Assembly: GCA_946186115.1 (NCBI GenBank)
Contig: CAMHLV010000029.1
Coordinates: 1 to 38,359 of the forward strand
Source: an uncultured Prevotella sp.
Lineage (GTDB): Bacteria; Bacteroidota; Bacteroidia; Bacteroidales; Bacteroidaceae
DNA length: 38,359 nucleotides
Reading direction: 5' to 3'
Within the stretch, counting starts at the first letter, position 1; each line of letters begins with the position of its first letter. The translations under genes and the position numbers were made by a program. The notes under the pieces are model-generated. The model was given only the letters and a program-made list of their open reading frames with translations. It was not told where the DNA came from and ran no database searches. Of the stretch, positions 29,319 to 38,359 are shown in pieces.

Positions 29319-30815
29319 ATGAATGACAGATTGTTTATTTTCGACACAACGTTACGCGACGGCGAACAGGTGCCAGGCTGCCAATTGAACACGGTAGAGA
29401 AGATTCAGGTTGCCAAAGCCCTGGAGCAGTTAGGCGTAGATGTGATTGAAGCAGGATTTCCGGTGTCGAGTCCGGGCGACTTAAATTCGGTAATTGAGAT
29501 TTCAAAGGCTGTGACTTGGCCCACCATCTGTGCTCTGACACGTGCGGTAGAGCACGATATTGACGTGGCCCATGATGCCTTGCAGTATGCAAAGCGCAAG
29601 CGAATACATACTGGTATAGGCACTTCTGACGAGCACATCCGTTACAAATTCAATTCAACGCGTGAGGAAATACTTGAGCGTGCCGTGGCAGCCACAAAGT
29701 ATGCCAAGCGCTATGTAGAGGACGTAGAATTCTACTGTGAGGATGCAGGGCGCACAGACAATGAGTATCTTGCTCAGGTGGTAGAGGCCGTCATTAAGGC
29801 TGGTGCCACAGTGGTTAATATCCCTGACACAACGGGCTATTGCCTTCCACAGGAATACTTTGAGAAGATAAAGTATCTGAAGGAGCATGTTGACGGTATC
29901 GACCGTGCAATTATCTCGACTCACTGTCACAACGACTTGGGAATGGCTACTGCCAACACCTTCAATGGTGTTATGGCTGGTGCACGCCAGGTGGAGGTCA
30001 CCGTCAATGGTATCGGTGAGCGTGCCGGTAATACTTCCCTTGAGGAAATAGCCATGATACTGAAATGCCACAAGGCCTTAGGCATCGAAACAAATATCAA
30101 CACCACGAAGATTTATCCAACGAGCCGAATGGTGTCGAGCCTGATGAATATGCCCGTTCAGCCAAATAAAGCCGTTGTGGGCCGTAATGCCTTTGCACAT
30201 TCCAGCGGAATACATCAGGACGGTGTGCTCAAGAATGTTAACACTTATGAGATAATGGATCCGAAAGATGTTGGTATAGACGACAACTCAATAGTACTGA
30301 CAGCTCGCTCGGGACGTGCCGCATTGAAGTACAGGTTGAATGTAAACGGTGTAGATCTGTCAGAAGACAAGCTTGACAAGATATACGAGAAGTTCTTGCA
30401 ACTGGCCGACCAGAAGAAGGAAGTCACCGATGCTGACGTTCTGATGCTTGCCGGTGCTGATACGGCTGAGGCTCATGCCGTGCGTCTCGACTTCCTGCAG
30501 GTTACTACCGGTAAGGGTGTCAAGTCGGTTGCCAGCATCGGACTCGATATCTCTGGACAGAAGTTTGAGGCTGCCGCCTCGGGTAATGGTCCTGTTGACG
30601 CTGCTATAAAAGCCTTGAAGAAGATAATCATGAAGCAGATGACGCTCAAGGAATTCACTATTCAGGCTATCTCGAAGGGCTCCGACGATGTGGGTAAGGT
30701 GCATATGCAGGTAGAATATGACGGTTCTATATACTATGGTTTCGGTGCCAATACAGACATAGTCACTGCATCTGTGGAAGCATATATCGATTGTATCAAC
30801 AAGTTTAAGAAATAA
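29319..30815 (+). CDS. leuA: 2-Isopropylmalate synthase
   Basis: First committed step of leucine synthesis: acetyl-CoA plus 2-oxoisovalerate gives 2-isopropylmalate. The 498-residue protein has the TIM-barrel signature [17 protein letters not shown] and the metal-binding [33 protein letters not shown] and a C-terminal regulatory domain, which binds leucine in relatives, are also present. The start lies 46 bases after the attenuator stem. leuC follows after 4 bases. Control is likely by both attenuation and feedback inhibition. Confidence 0.96.
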   Translation: MNDRLFIFDTTLRDGEQVPGCQLNTVEKIQVAKALEQLGVDVIEAGFPVSSPGDLNSVIEISKAVTWPTICALTRAVEHDIDVAHDALQYAKRKRIHTGIGTSDEHIRYKFNSTREEILERAVAATKYAKRYVEDVEFYCEDAGRTDNEYLAQVVEAVIKAGATVVNIPDTTGYCLPQEYFEKIKYLKEHVDGIDRAIISTHCHNDLGMATANTFNGVMAGARQVEVTVNGIGERAGNTSLEEIAMILKCHKALGIETNINTTKIYPTSRMVSSLMNMPVQPNKAVVGRNAFAHSSGIHQDGVLKNVNTYEIMDPKDVGIDDNSIVLTARSGRAALKYRLNVNGVDLSEDKLDKIYEKFLQLADQKKEVTDADVLMLAGADTAEAHAVRLDFLQVTTGKGVKSVASIGLDISGQKFEAAASGNGPVDAAIKALKKIIMKQMTLKEFTIQAISKGSDDVGKVHMQVEYDGSIYYGFGANTDIVTASVEAYIDCINKFKK

Positions 30816-30819
30816 TACA

Positions 30820-32196
30820 ATGAACACGTTATTCGATAAGATTTGGGACAAGCACGTTGTCCAGCAAGTAGAAGACGGTCCTACACAGCTGTATATCGAC
30901 CGCTTATACTGTCATGAGGTCACTTCGCCGCAGGCCTTCGAGGGAATGAGACAGCGCGGTCTGAAGTGTTTCCGTCCGCAACAGATAATCTGTATGCCAG
31001 ACCATAATACTCCCACTCACGATCAGGACAAACCTATTGAAGACCCTGTCTCGCGGAAGCAGGTGGATACACTGGCTTGTAATGCCTCTGACTTTGGACT
31101 GACACATTATGGTATGATGTCGCCCGATAACGGCATCATCCATGTCGTGGGGCCTGAGAAAGGCTTGTCGCTGCCTGGCATGACCATTGTTTGTGGCGAC
31201 TCACACACCTCGACGCATGGAGCTATGGGTGCCGTGGCTTTCGGAATAGGCACCTCTGAAGTTGAGATGGTGATGGCTTCGCAGTGCATTCTGCAGCAGA
31301 AGCCGAAGTCGATGCGTATCACCATTAATGGACAGTTGCAGAAAGGAGTTACCGCCAAGGACGTGGCATTATATCTGATGGCCCAGTTGACGACATCGGG
31401 AGCAACGGGCTACTTTGTGGAATACAGTGGCGACGTTGTGGGCTCGTTGTCGATGGAAGGTCGCCTGACGTTGTGTAACCTTTCTATCGAAATGGGAGCC
31501 CGTGGTGGTTTTATTGCCCCAGACGAAGTGACCTTTGATTATGTCAAAGGTCGCGAATATGCTCCTAAGGGCAAGGCATGGGATGAGGCTGTAGAATATT
31601 GGAGAACGCTGAAGAGCGATGACGATGCCGTGTTCGACAAAGAGCTGGTGTTTGATGCCAAAGATATAGAGCCTCGCATCACCTATGGTACAAATCCTGG
31701 TATGGGCATTGGTATTACGGAAACGATTCCAACTGAAGGTGGAACGGGTTTTGATAAGTCGCTGGAATACATGGGGTTCAAGCCTGGAGAGAAGTTGCTT
31801 GGCAAGAAGATAGACTATGTGTTCCTCGGGGCTTGTACCAATGGTCGCATTGAAGACTTCAGGGCTTTTGCCTCTATCGTGAAAGGGCGACATAAAGCCG
31901 ACGATGTTGTAGCATGGCTGGTGCCTGGATCGTGGGCTGTTGACCGTCAGATTCGTGAAGAGGGACTCGATAAAGTGCTTGAATCTGCCGGTTTCGAAAT
32001 CCGTCAGCCTGGCTGTTCGGCTTGCCTTGCCATGAACGACGACAAAGTGCCAGCCGGTAAGTATAGCGTATCGACCAGCAATCGTAATTTTGAGGGACGT
32101 CAGGGACCAGGCTCACGCACTATTCTCTGCTCGCCATTAGTAGCGGCCGCTGCCGCCGTAAAAGGATTTATAACCGACCCAAGAACACTATTATGA
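30820..32196 (+). CDS. leuC: 3-Isopropylmalate dehydratase large subunit
   Basis: The 458-residue iron-sulfur subunit of isopropylmalate isomerase, acting with LeuD in the cytosol. [14 protein letters not shown] is the usual start. [36 protein letters not shown] and [16 protein letters not shown] carry the substrate-binding region and the 4Fe-4S cysteines. It follows leuA by 4 bases and overlaps leuD by 4 bases (ATGA), so the three genes form one tight operon. Confidence 0.97.
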   Translation: MNTLFDKIWDKHVVQQVEDGPTQLYIDRLYCHEVTSPQAFEGMRQRGLKCFRPQQIICMPDHNTPTHDQDKPIEDPVSRKQVDTLACNASDFGLTHYGMMSPDNGIIHVVGPEKGLSLPGMTIVCGDSHTSTHGAMGAVAFGIGTSEVEMVMASQCILQQKPKSMRITINGQLQKGVTAKDVALYLMAQLTTSGATGYFVEYSGDVVGSLSMEGRLTLCNLSIEMGARGGFIAPDEVTFDYVKGREYAPKGKAWDEAVEYWRTLKSDDDAVFDKELVFDAKDIEPRITYGTNPGMGIGITETIPTEGGTGFDKSLEYMGFKPGEKLLGKKIDYVFLGACTNGRIEDFRAFASIVKGRHKADDVVAWLVPGSWAVDRQIREEGLDKVLESAGFEIRQPGCSACLAMNDDKVPAGKYSVSTSNRNFEGRQGPGSRTILCSPLVAAAAAVKGFITDPRTLL

Positions 32197-32801
32197 AACA
32201 GAAATTCAATATTATAACATCCACATGCGTGCCTCTTCCCCTTGAGAATGTTGACACCGACCAGATTATACCAGCCCGATTTCTGAAGGCTACCACACGC
32301 GAAGAAAGTTTCTTCGGCGACAACCTGTTTCGCGACTGGCGATATAATGCCGACGGCACGCCCAATAGCAATTTCGTTCTCAACGATTCCCGCTATTCCG
32401 GTTGCATACTCGTGGCAGGAAAGAACTTCGGTTCCGGTTCAAGTCGTGAACATGCTGCATGGGCTATAGCAGGATATGGTTTCCGGGTGGTTATATCATC
32501 GTTCTTTGCCGATATCCATAAGAACAACGAGCTGAATAACTTTGTGCTTCCCGTTCAGGTGAGCGAGGCTTTCCTGCAGGAATTGTTCGACAGTATCAAG
32601 GCTGATCCGAAATGTGAGGTTGAGGTGGATTTACCGCGTCAGACAGTGACAAATAAGGCTACCGGTCATTCTGAGCATTTCGACATCAATGGCTATAAGA
32701 AACATTGTCTTGTCAACGGACTCGACGATATTGATTTCCTTGTGGCCAACAGGCAGAAGACCGAAGAATGGGAATCGCGTCAACTCACATCTCGTCGCTG
32801 A
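32193..32801 (+). CDS. leuD: 3-Isopropylmalate dehydratase small subunit
   Basis: A 202-residue swivel-domain subunit: [31 protein letters not shown] and the active-site loop [24 protein letters not shown]. The ATG overlaps the leuC stop. Its 3' end overlaps the convergent ferredoxin-like gene by 17 bases. The operon stops here: leuB, needed for the next step, is not in the window. Confidence 0.96.
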   Translation: MKQKFNIITSTCVPLPLENVDTDQIIPARFLKATTREESFFGDNLFRDWRYNADGTPNSNFVLNDSRYSGCILVAGKNFGSGSSREHAAWAIAGYGFRVVISSFFADIHKNNELNNFVLPVQVSEAFLQELFDSIKADPKCEVEVDLPRQTVTNKATGHSEHFDINGYKKHCLVNGLDDIDFLVANRQKTEEWESRQLTSRR

Positions 32802-33564
32802 AGACGTATTGTCCGCGTTTTATCCTGCCCCAATGGATGGCATGGCGCGGACAATGATGATAGCAAGCGAGACAATTAGTGCAACTGCCGTCATGTTTCC
32901 AGCGTGGCGGCAGTTGCACTATATCGTCAACAGGACATATTCTGGCACAGAGACCACACTGTATGCAAGCATCCTCATCAACCCAGAATTTCTTGTCGGT
33001 GATAAGGTGCTTGTTGTAGTAGCCTCCTATAATATAAGAATATGTGAGAGGAATGGCACCCTTCACCAGTTGGTGAATGCCTGTCTGTCTGTTGACAATG
33101 GCTTCCTTGATATGCACCATGCGCTCTTTGGCAGTTTCTATCTTACGCTGTGCATTCTCTTTGGTGTCGAGGTGCAGAAACGAGAAACATACGTTCGACT
33201 CTGGCATCACTACAGCAAACGTGCTTTGGGCCGAGAGCCCTTTTGCTGCCAGCTCCTTGTTGAGTATCGTCATGGCTTCACCCATGTTGTCGCCACAGGT
33301 GGTAACAGCATAGCAGAAGTGGCTCTCGACGGACGCACCATCACTGCAGACCACCATTCTTCTGATGAATTGCCTTACGATATGTGGAGGTTGCCATCCA
33401 TGAGTAGGGAAGCAGAATCCCAGCCGTTCGCCATCTTTCAGGACGTAGCGGCATTCCTGTTTTTTCAGTTCATCTGGGATAAAGTACAGTTCTTCACCTG
33501 TTGCCTCAGCCAGTTGCTTGGCTACCCATCGAGTGTTTCCTGTGCCAGTAAAATAGAATATCAT
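32785..33564 (-). CDS. EFR1-type flavodoxin/ferredoxin fusion protein
   Basis: A 259-residue cytosolic electron-transfer protein. The N-terminal flavodoxin-like domain has the FMN phosphate loop FTGTGNTRWVAKQL. The C-terminal half has two 4Fe-4S motifs: CIQCGLCARICP and CTNCLACYHHCP. This is the EFR1 family architecture, common in anaerobes. The partner enzyme is unknown. It starts 11 bases after the SulP stop and is probably cotranscribed with it. Between the two cluster motifs the coding sequence contains a perfect 14-bp inverted repeat (32877-32921). Confidence 0.87.
   Translation of the reverse strand: MIFYFTGTGNTRWVAKQLAEATGEELYFIPDELKKQECRYVLKDGERLGFCFPTHGWQPPHIVRQFIRRMVVCSDGASVESHFCYAVTTCGDNMGEAMTILNKELAAKGLSAQSTFAVVMPESNVCFSFLHLDTKENAQRKIETAKERMVHIKEAIVNRQTGIHQLVKGAIPLTYSYIIGGYYNKHLITDKKFWVDEDACIQCGLCARICPVDDIVQLPPRWKHDGSCTNCLACYHHCPRHAIHWGRIKRGQYVFSDEM
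32877..32921. repeat. 14-bp inverted repeat inside the ferredoxin gene
   Basis: TAGTGCAACTGCCG (32877-32890) and its exact complement (32908-32921) with a 17-base loop. It lies 76 bases downstream of leuD on the opposite strand to the ferredoxin gene. It shares the word GTGCAACTG with the hairpin at 8770-8806. Confidence 0.8.
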
Positions 33565-33575
33565 GGCGCGAAAGG

Positions 33576-35261
33576 TCAGGCTTTAACCAGTTCGCTGGCG
33601 CGAGCCAGAGCGAGATCGATATGGTTGCAGATGTTCTCCTCGCCCAACAGATGATTGAAGTTGTTGCGCTTCAGCACGGCTTCAACCTTTGGGTTGACAC
33701 CAGAGAGAACGATGGTGATACCCTCTTTCTGGCTCATGAGACACATGTTCTCAAGATTGTGAAGGCCTGTAGAGTCGATGAATGGAACCTTACGCATACG
33801 GATGATGCGCACCTTCGGGCGGTTTCCGTAGCGTGCCATGATATCCTCGAAGCGGTTGCCGGCACCAAAGAAGTAAGGACCGTTGATTTCGTAAACTTCC
33901 ACACCTTCAGGAATGGTGAGGTGCTCAAGATTGCCTGACTGCATGTCGGCATCCTCGTTGAGGTCAATCTCATTGATGATGGCATGTACTTCAGTAGTCT
34001 CGGCCATGCGGCGCATAAAGAGCAGACAGGCGCAGATAAGACCGAACTCGATGGCCACGGTGAGGTCGAAGATGATGGTGAGGAAGAATGTCAGCAACAG
34101 TACTGTTACGTCGCTCTTAGGATTGTGACGGGCCATGGCCAGGAAGGAGCGCCAGCCGCTCATGCCGTAGGCAACGACAACCAATACTCCTGCCAGACAG
34201 GCCATTGGGATATATTGTGCCAGGGGCATGAGGAAGAGGAATATCAGCAGCAGTACAACGGCATGGATGATGCCTGCCACGGGTGTGCGTCCGCCATTGT
34301 TGATGTTGGTCATGGTGCGTGCAATAGCTCCAGTGGCGGGAATACCGCCGAAGATGGGCGAGGCTATGTTGGCAATACCCTGACCGATGAGCTCGGTATT
34401 CGAGTTGTGATGGTCGCCGATGACACCGTCGGCCACGGTTGCAGAAAGCAACGACTCTATGGCTCCCAGCACGGCAATGGTTACTGCAGGTCCTACGAGG
34501 CCCTTGATGGTTTCCCAAGTCAGTTCAGGCACAACGGCACCTGGCAGCTGCGATGATATGCTGAAGCGGTCGCCAATGGTCTCGATACTGGTAACACCAG
34601 CATACTGCTTGAGTAGCAGGGCAACAACGGTCATGACAATGATGGCCACCAGCGAGCCCGGAATCTTCTTCGAGAAACGGGGCATAACGGCTATGATAGC
34701 CACAGAGGCTATGCCGACAAAGGCACTCCACATATCTATATTACCTATATTATATATATAGGCGATCCACTTCTCGATAAAATCACTGGGTACTGACTCC
34801 ATGGTCATGCCCAGCAGGTCTTTTATCTGCGTAGAGAAGATGGTGACGGCGATACCGCTGGTAAATCCTACGACAATGGGGTAGGGTATGTACTTGATGA
34901 TAGTGCCAAGATGAAGCACACCCAGCAGGATAAGGAATACGCCAGCCATGAGAGTGGCGACGGTAAGTCCCTGCATGCCGTATTGCTGTATGATACCATA
35001 GACGATGACGATAAAGGCACCCGTAGGGCCGCCAATCTGAACCTTGCTACCGCCGAACAGCGAGATGGCAAGTCCGGCGACGATAGCAGTGATGATACCC
35101 TTCTCGGGCGACACACCGCTGGCAATACCGAAGGCAATGGCCAACGGCAGGGCGACAATACCGACAATAACACCGGCCATGAGGTCGGCCATCAGCGTCT
35201 TGCGATCGTAATGCTTGATAGCCGAAAGGAATTTCGGCTTGAAATCTAATGTCTTTTCCAT
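33576..35261 (-). CDS. SulP family anion transporter with STAS domain
   Basis: A 561-residue inner-membrane carrier. The N-terminal part has about twelve hydrophobic segments with the SulP signatures GLPLAIAFGIASGVSPEKG-like (VALPLAIAFGIASGVSPEKG), KVQIGGPTGAFIVIVYG and GGIPATGAIARTMTNINNGGRTPVAG. The C-terminal STAS domain starts near residue 445 and includes PFIDSTGLHNLENM. The family carries sulfate, bicarbonate or other anions, and the substrate cannot be read from the sequence. Its promoter overlaps the terminator of the upstream gene. The ferredoxin gene follows closely. Confidence 0.94.
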   Translation of the reverse strand: MEKTLDFKPKFLSAIKHYDRKTLMADLMAGVIVGIVALPLAIAFGIASGVSPEKGIITAIVAGLAISLFGGSKVQIGGPTGAFIVIVYGIIQQYGMQGLTVATLMAGVFLILLGVLHLGTIIKYIPYPIVVGFTSGIAVTIFSTQIKDLLGMTMESVPSDFIEKWIAYIYNIGNIDMWSAFVGIASVAIIAVMPRFSKKIPGSLVAIIVMTVVALLLKQYAGVTSIETIGDRFSISSQLPGAVVPELTWETIKGLVGPAVTIAVLGAIESLLSATVADGVIGDHHNSNTELIGQGIANIASPIFGGIPATGAIARTMTNINNGGRTPVAGIIHAVVLLLIFLFLMPLAQYIPMACLAGVLVVVAYGMSGWRSFLAMARHNPKSDVTVLLLTFFLTIIFDLTVAIEFGLICACLLFMRRMAETTEVHAIINEIDLNEDADMQSGNLEHLTIPEGVEVYEINGPYFFGAGNRFEDIMARYGNRPKVRIIRMRKVPFIDSTGLHNLENMCLMSQKEGITIVLSGVNPKVEAVLKRNNFNHLLGEENICNHIDLALARASELVKA

Positions 35262-35314
35262 TCGTATTTATCTTTTTACCTTAATGATTTTATGAACCTT
35301 CGCGATTTTGATTG

Positions 35315-35346
35315 CAAAGTTATGCAAAAAATATAAGACAGCCAAA
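35315..35346 (-). promoter_or_regulatory. Promoter of the SulP gene, -33 inside a terminator loop
   Basis: On the minus strand TAACTTTG (35315-35322) is preceded by TTTG (35343-35346) with a 20-base spacer. The TTTG is in the loop of the hairpin at 35331-35364. Confidence 0.75.
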
Positions 35347-35364
35347 CAGATGACTGTCTTATAT
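35331..35364 (-). terminator. Terminator of the PL11-type lyase gene
   Basis: ATATAAGACAG (35331-35341) and CTGTCTTATAT (35354-35364) form an 11-bp stem with a 12-base loop. On the minus strand it is followed by TTTTTTGC, a good T-run. Confidence 0.8.
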
Positions 35365-35388
35365 ATAAAAGAGGTGCGATTTCTTGAT

Positions 35389-38112
35389 TTACTTCACCAC
35401 GACCTTGCGACCATTCTGGATATAGACACCCTTGGTGGGGCGGTCGACGCGTACTCCCTGCAGGTTGTAATAGCTGCCTCCGAGGGTGACGTCGCTAACC
35501 TGTTCGCGGATGCCCGTGGCTGAAGTGCTGAACAGCTTGCCAGAGATGCTGAGATTGCCGAGACTCACCTGTTTGGTGTTTGCAATATTATAGATGTTGA
35601 ATTGTACACCAAAGGTGCCGGTAGTAGTCTTGGCAGCACTTATCTCCTTTTTCAGATTGGTAAAGTATGGATCATAACTTGTTCCGTCGCTGGAGTCCAC
35701 TCCACGCTCTGGCGTTTGGCCGGTCAGCAGCTTGCTGGTGTTTCCGTCACCATTAAGCCACGTCATATCCAGGCATCCGTTTTTGGGGTTTGTTCCCCAA
35801 CGGCTTGCATTGACTGAGACAGTAGTAGGCTGGAACTCATAGCCCTCTTTCAGCGTGATAAGAAAGCTGACAGCATTGTCGTCTGATGCATCTGATGTCT
35901 GCTCTGTGGGTTGGAAGGCCAGATGAGTCTGTCCTGCACTATTTGTTTTTGTACCAGTACATGTAATATTGGCCCCCAGCTTAATGCTGCTGGGACTGAC
36001 GAAGAAATCAGGCAGACTGTAAGAGGCTTGCTCATCCATGTCAGCGTCAAGCTTCCACTGAATGTCACCAGTGCCTACCTCTATGTGCTGTACTCCTTCG
36101 TTGGCCAGTTCGTTAGGGTCGTAGAACAGCGTCTCGTTGCTGGCAGCGCTGACGTCGATGGTCGTGGCGGCTTCGGGCAGATAGTAACCCAAATGGGGCG
36201 GCTGGTTATAGCTTGACATCTGCCAGGCTATGGCCAAACGGTAAGTATGGTCGGTCAGCAGACAGGGAACCTTGTAGTTGGTGGGCATGGCCGACGAGTA
36301 GATATAGAGGTTGTTGTCGTCGTGCAGGATGACCTCCTCGCGCCAGTCGCCAAACAGATCGCACAGCAGATTGGGATTGCGCTTGGTGGTGTTGCACGAG
36401 TGATTCTCCAGTTCGGCGATGGTTTCAAAGGCACTGCCGTTCCAGTGGGTTATCTTGTATGTTTCCAGTTCGTTTGTGTAAACGGTATTCCCGCTTTCAT
36501 CCTTGTAGCTGGTGAAATAGCCGCCATCAGCCAGACAGTCCTGCAAGGTGCCGTCCCAGTAGAGGCGGAAGTTGACCGATGAACTCTTAGTGCTTACCAC
36601 ATTGCCTGTCACTGCTGAACGCTGCTGGCGGTCCTTGGCCGAGCAGAACTCATAGCCGCGGTTGGAGCCTATGACATCGGCTGCAATGCCTCGACCATTG
36701 TCGTCGTCAGCGGTGGCACTGAACAGTATTTCGCCTGTTGCCGCATCGTGAAGGTCCCAACCGTACGGAGATTCTTCATGTACCTGGAATACCTGCAGCC
36801 CCTGACGGTCGGGATTCATCTTGCCGACGTGGATGGCATCGCCGTGACCGAAGCCGGTGGCATAGAGCAGTTGTCCGTTGTTGTCGCAGGCAGCAGAGCC
36901 GAAGAGAATCTCGTCACAGCCGTCACCATCGACATCAGCCACGCTGATGTTATGGTTGCCGTTGCCATACATGGTGTTGCTGCCATTACCCGAGGTGGCA
37001 GTACCTTCATACGTTTTCTCGGTCTTGTTCCAATTAGCGTCATACACCTCCACTTTGGTCTTACTGACAGAGGCGTGCAGCCAGCGGTGTATCAACTTGG
37101 AACCATCAAAATCAACTGCCCAGATATAAGCGGCAGTATAGTATCCTCGGTTGAGAATTGCCGTGGGATTGCTGTCTTGTCCGTCAAGATAAGCAACACA
37201 GGCATTGTAGCGCTCACCGCGGTTTCCCCAGTTGTCGCCCCAAGAACTGTTATAGGCTGGGCTGGCATTGTTTTTATTGATGCCCATAGAACGGTCGGGA
37301 TTGTACCATATAGTATGGATGGCAGCTCCTGTCTGTCCGTCGAAGACGGTAAGAAATTCGGGACCTTCAAGGATGTGGCCGTTGCTGTTGCGGAAACTCT
37401 TTGAGTTTTGTGCGGCAGCCTTAATATCGGCATCGCCAGCCTCGCTGACGTATTTTCCCTGTCCATCCTTGCTCCATGATGCCGTCTTGCAAATCATTTC
37501 GGCACGGCCGTCACCATTGAAGTCGAATACAAGCATCTGTGTGTAGTGGGCACCGGCACGGATGTTCGGCCCGAGATTGACACTCCACAGACGTGTGCCG
37601 TTCATCTTGTAGCAGTCGATAACGCAGTTGCTCGACTTTCCGTTCTTACCACTGTCGCGGGAGTCTTCAGGATCCCACTTTACAAACAGTTCCATCTCGC
37701 CGTCGTTGTCAACGTCGCCGATAGAGATGTCGTTGGGCGTGTAGCTCGACGAGTTGTTGGTCACCGATGCGTCGGGCTTCTGAAGGGCGACTTTCATCAT
37801 TTGGCTATAGGGGCTGACCTCAGCCTCGTCGATGACATTGCCGCCACTGACCACCTCCAGCTTGTATTTGTCAGTTGGCTTGCTCTCGATGGGTAGTGTG
37901 TGCGATGTGCGCTTGGTCTCCACCATCTTCACTCCGTTGCGGTAAAGACGGTAAGTGTAGTTCTGCTCTCCGTCGAAATAACGCCAGGAGATGAATGTCG
38001 TGTTGTCGTCGGTGTTAAAAGCGACAAGGCCGCGGTTCATTTTCTCTGCAGCCAGAAGAGTTGTGGTCATAAGGCATAGAGCCAGTAAGGCCATGATTCG
38101 TTTTAGTCTCAT
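35389..38112 (-). CDS. PL11-type rhamnogalacturonan lyase with C-terminal sorting-like tail
   Basis: An exported pectin-degrading enzyme predicted to cleave the rhamnogalacturonan I backbone by beta-elimination. The signal peptide MRLKRIMALLALCLMTTTLLA has no lipobox. The N-terminal fibronectin-like part (MNRGLVAFNTDDNTTFISWR) and the eight-bladed propeller of PL11 follow, with calcium-binding repeats DVDNDG, DFNGDG and DVDGDG and the WYNPDRSMG block. After about residue 640 comes a beta-rich accessory domain. The last 30 residues carry LQGVRVDRPTK and GRKVVVK, the tail shared with the giant protein at 3.9-8.6 kb. At 907 residues it is longer than the bare PL11 module of about 600. It has its own promoter and terminator. 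Confidence 0.93.
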   Translation of the reverse strand: MRLKRIMALLALCLMTTTLLAAEKMNRGLVAFNTDDNTTFISWRYFDGEQNYTYRLYRNGVKMVETKRTSHTLPIESKPTDKYKLEVVSGGNVIDEAEVSPYSQMMKVALQKPDASVTNNSSSYTPNDISIGDVDNDGEMELFVKWDPEDSRDSGKNGKSSNCVIDCYKMNGTRLWSVNLGPNIRAGAHYTQMLVFDFNGDGRAEMICKTASWSKDGQGKYVSEAGDADIKAAAQNSKSFRNSNGHILEGPEFLTVFDGQTGAAIHTIWYNPDRSMGINKNNASPAYNSSWGDNWGNRGERYNACVAYLDGQDSNPTAILNRGYYTAAYIWAVDFDGSKLIHRWLHASVSKTKVEVYDANWNKTEKTYEGTATSGNGSNTMYGNGNHNISVADVDGDGCDEILFGSAACDNNGQLLYATGFGHGDAIHVGKMNPDRQGLQVFQVHEESPYGWDLHDAATGEILFSATADDDNGRGIAADVIGSNRGYEFCSAKDRQQRSAVTGNVVSTKSSSVNFRLYWDGTLQDCLADGGYFTSYKDESGNTVYTNELETYKITHWNGSAFETIAELENHSCNTTKRNPNLLCDLFGDWREEVILHDDNNLYIYSSAMPTNYKVPCLLTDHTYRLAIAWQMSSYNQPPHLGYYLPEAATTIDVSAASNETLFYDPNELANEGVQHIEVGTGDIQWKLDADMDEQASYSLPDFFVSPSSIKLGANITCTGTKTNSAGQTHLAFQPTEQTSDASDDNAVSFLITLKEGYEFQPTTVSVNASRWGTNPKNGCLDMTWLNGDGNTSKLLTGQTPERGVDSSDGTSYDPYFTNLKKEISAAKTTTGTFGVQFNIYNIANTKQVSLGNLSISGKLFSTSATGIREQVSDVTLGGSYYNLQGVRVDRPTKGVYIQNGRKVVVK

Positions 38113-38150
38113 ACTTTTTATTTTTTTGAGTAGTTTTAGTAATCTGCGTG

Positions 38151-38181
38151 CAAAGGTACGAAAAAAAAGACTGACGGCAAA
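38151..38181 (-). promoter_or_regulatory. Promoter of the PL11-type gene, -33 inside a terminator loop
   Basis: On the minus strand TACCTTTG (38151-38158) is preceded by TTTG (38178-38181) with a 19-base spacer. The TTTG falls in the loop of the hairpin at 38165-38198. Confidence 0.75.
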
Positions 38182-38198
38182 ATTTCCGTCAGTCTTTT
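38165..38198 (-). terminator. Terminator of mscL
   Basis: AAAAGACTGACGG (38165-38177) and its exact complement (38186-38198) form a 13-bp stem with an 8-base loop. On the minus strand it is followed by an uninterrupted T-run. It lies 24 bases after the mscL stop codon. Confidence 0.85.
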
Positions 38199-38221
38199 AA
38201 TTATATAAGGTGTGACATTTT

Positions 38222-38359
38222 TTATTTGTTCTTCAGCAGGTCGCGAATCTCGGCGAGCAGTTCCTCCTGAGTAGGACCGGCAGGAGCAGCAGGCTCTGCT
38301 GGCTCTTCCTTCTTGCGGTTCAGCTTGTTGATGCCCTTCAGCATCAGGAAGATACAGAA
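38222..38359 (-). CDS. mscL: Large-conductance mechanosensitive channel, C-terminal part
   Basis: The last 45 codons of a gene that enters from beyond the window. [17 protein letters not shown] is the end of the second membrane helix and start of the cytoplasmic bundle. An Ala/Pro-rich linker and [14 protein letters not shown], the terminal helix of MscL, follow. MscL opens under membrane tension to release solutes during hypo-osmotic shock. Stop codon at 38222-38224. Confidence 0.9.
   Translation of the reverse strand, partial: FCIFLMLKGINKLNRKKEEPAEPAAPAGPTQEELLAEIRDLLKNK

Overview
The window reads as a chromosomal segment of a Bacteroidales bacterium, most likely a Prevotella-type gut or rumen species. 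The evidence is of four kinds. Nearly every convincing promoter has the Bacteroidetes form, a -33 TTTG (or TTG) followed 19-20 bases later by a -7 TAnnTTTG. Ribosome binding sites are weak and A-rich. The housekeeping proteins have Bacteroidetes lengths and motifs. Secreted polysaccharide-degrading enzymes are present, and two unrelated exported proteins end in the same LQGVRV...KVVVK tail. No rRNA, tRNA, CRISPR array or insertion sequence was found.

Layout. 1-3.6 kb is an accessory stretch: a heptamer repeat array, an AAA ATPase with a changed Walker B glutamate, a MNT/HEPN toxin-antitoxin pair, an orphan antitoxin-like gene, large hairpins, and a DUF4160-DUF2442 pair. 3.9-8.8 kb holds a 1537-residue exported Ig-like protein followed by a 49-residue acidic microprotein and a hairpin. 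9-12.3 kb carries cysE, a PIN toxin with its partner, and a GH5 mannanase-type lipoprotein. 12.2-16.1 kb groups coaBC, a DnaQ-like exonuclease, dnaN and, divergently, a DUF3127 protein ending in an SSB-like DDLPF tip. 16.1-16.6 kb has a second, partly truncated DUF4160-DUF2442 pair.

16.7-29 kb is a block of 13 co-directional minus-strand housekeeping genes (phoH, purC, ubiE, aroE, a TPM-domain protein, lemA-type, purM, prfA, pyrF, pheS, a ThiE-like protein, prs, and a TlpA-type thioredoxin lipoprotein). They serve purine, pyrimidine, PRPP, shikimate and menaquinone synthesis and translation. 29.0-32.8 kb is a leuA-leuC-leuD operon behind a complete leucine attenuator. 32.8-38.4 kb holds an EFR1-type ferredoxin, a SulP anion transporter, a PL11-type rhamnogalacturonan lyase and the end of mscL.

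The most unusual feature is a family of 18-19 bp palindromes (GTTGC-N4-N-N4-GCAAC) at five gene junctions of the housekeeping block, always 14-18 bases before the next start codon, plus a sixth copy read in frame inside purM. The inner stem bases differ between copies, but both arms change together, and one copy keeps its stem only as a G-U pair in the transcribed strand. This points to a conserved intercistronic RNA hairpin that may also be mobile. Other short-repeat families lie directly behind stop codons in the same genome segment.
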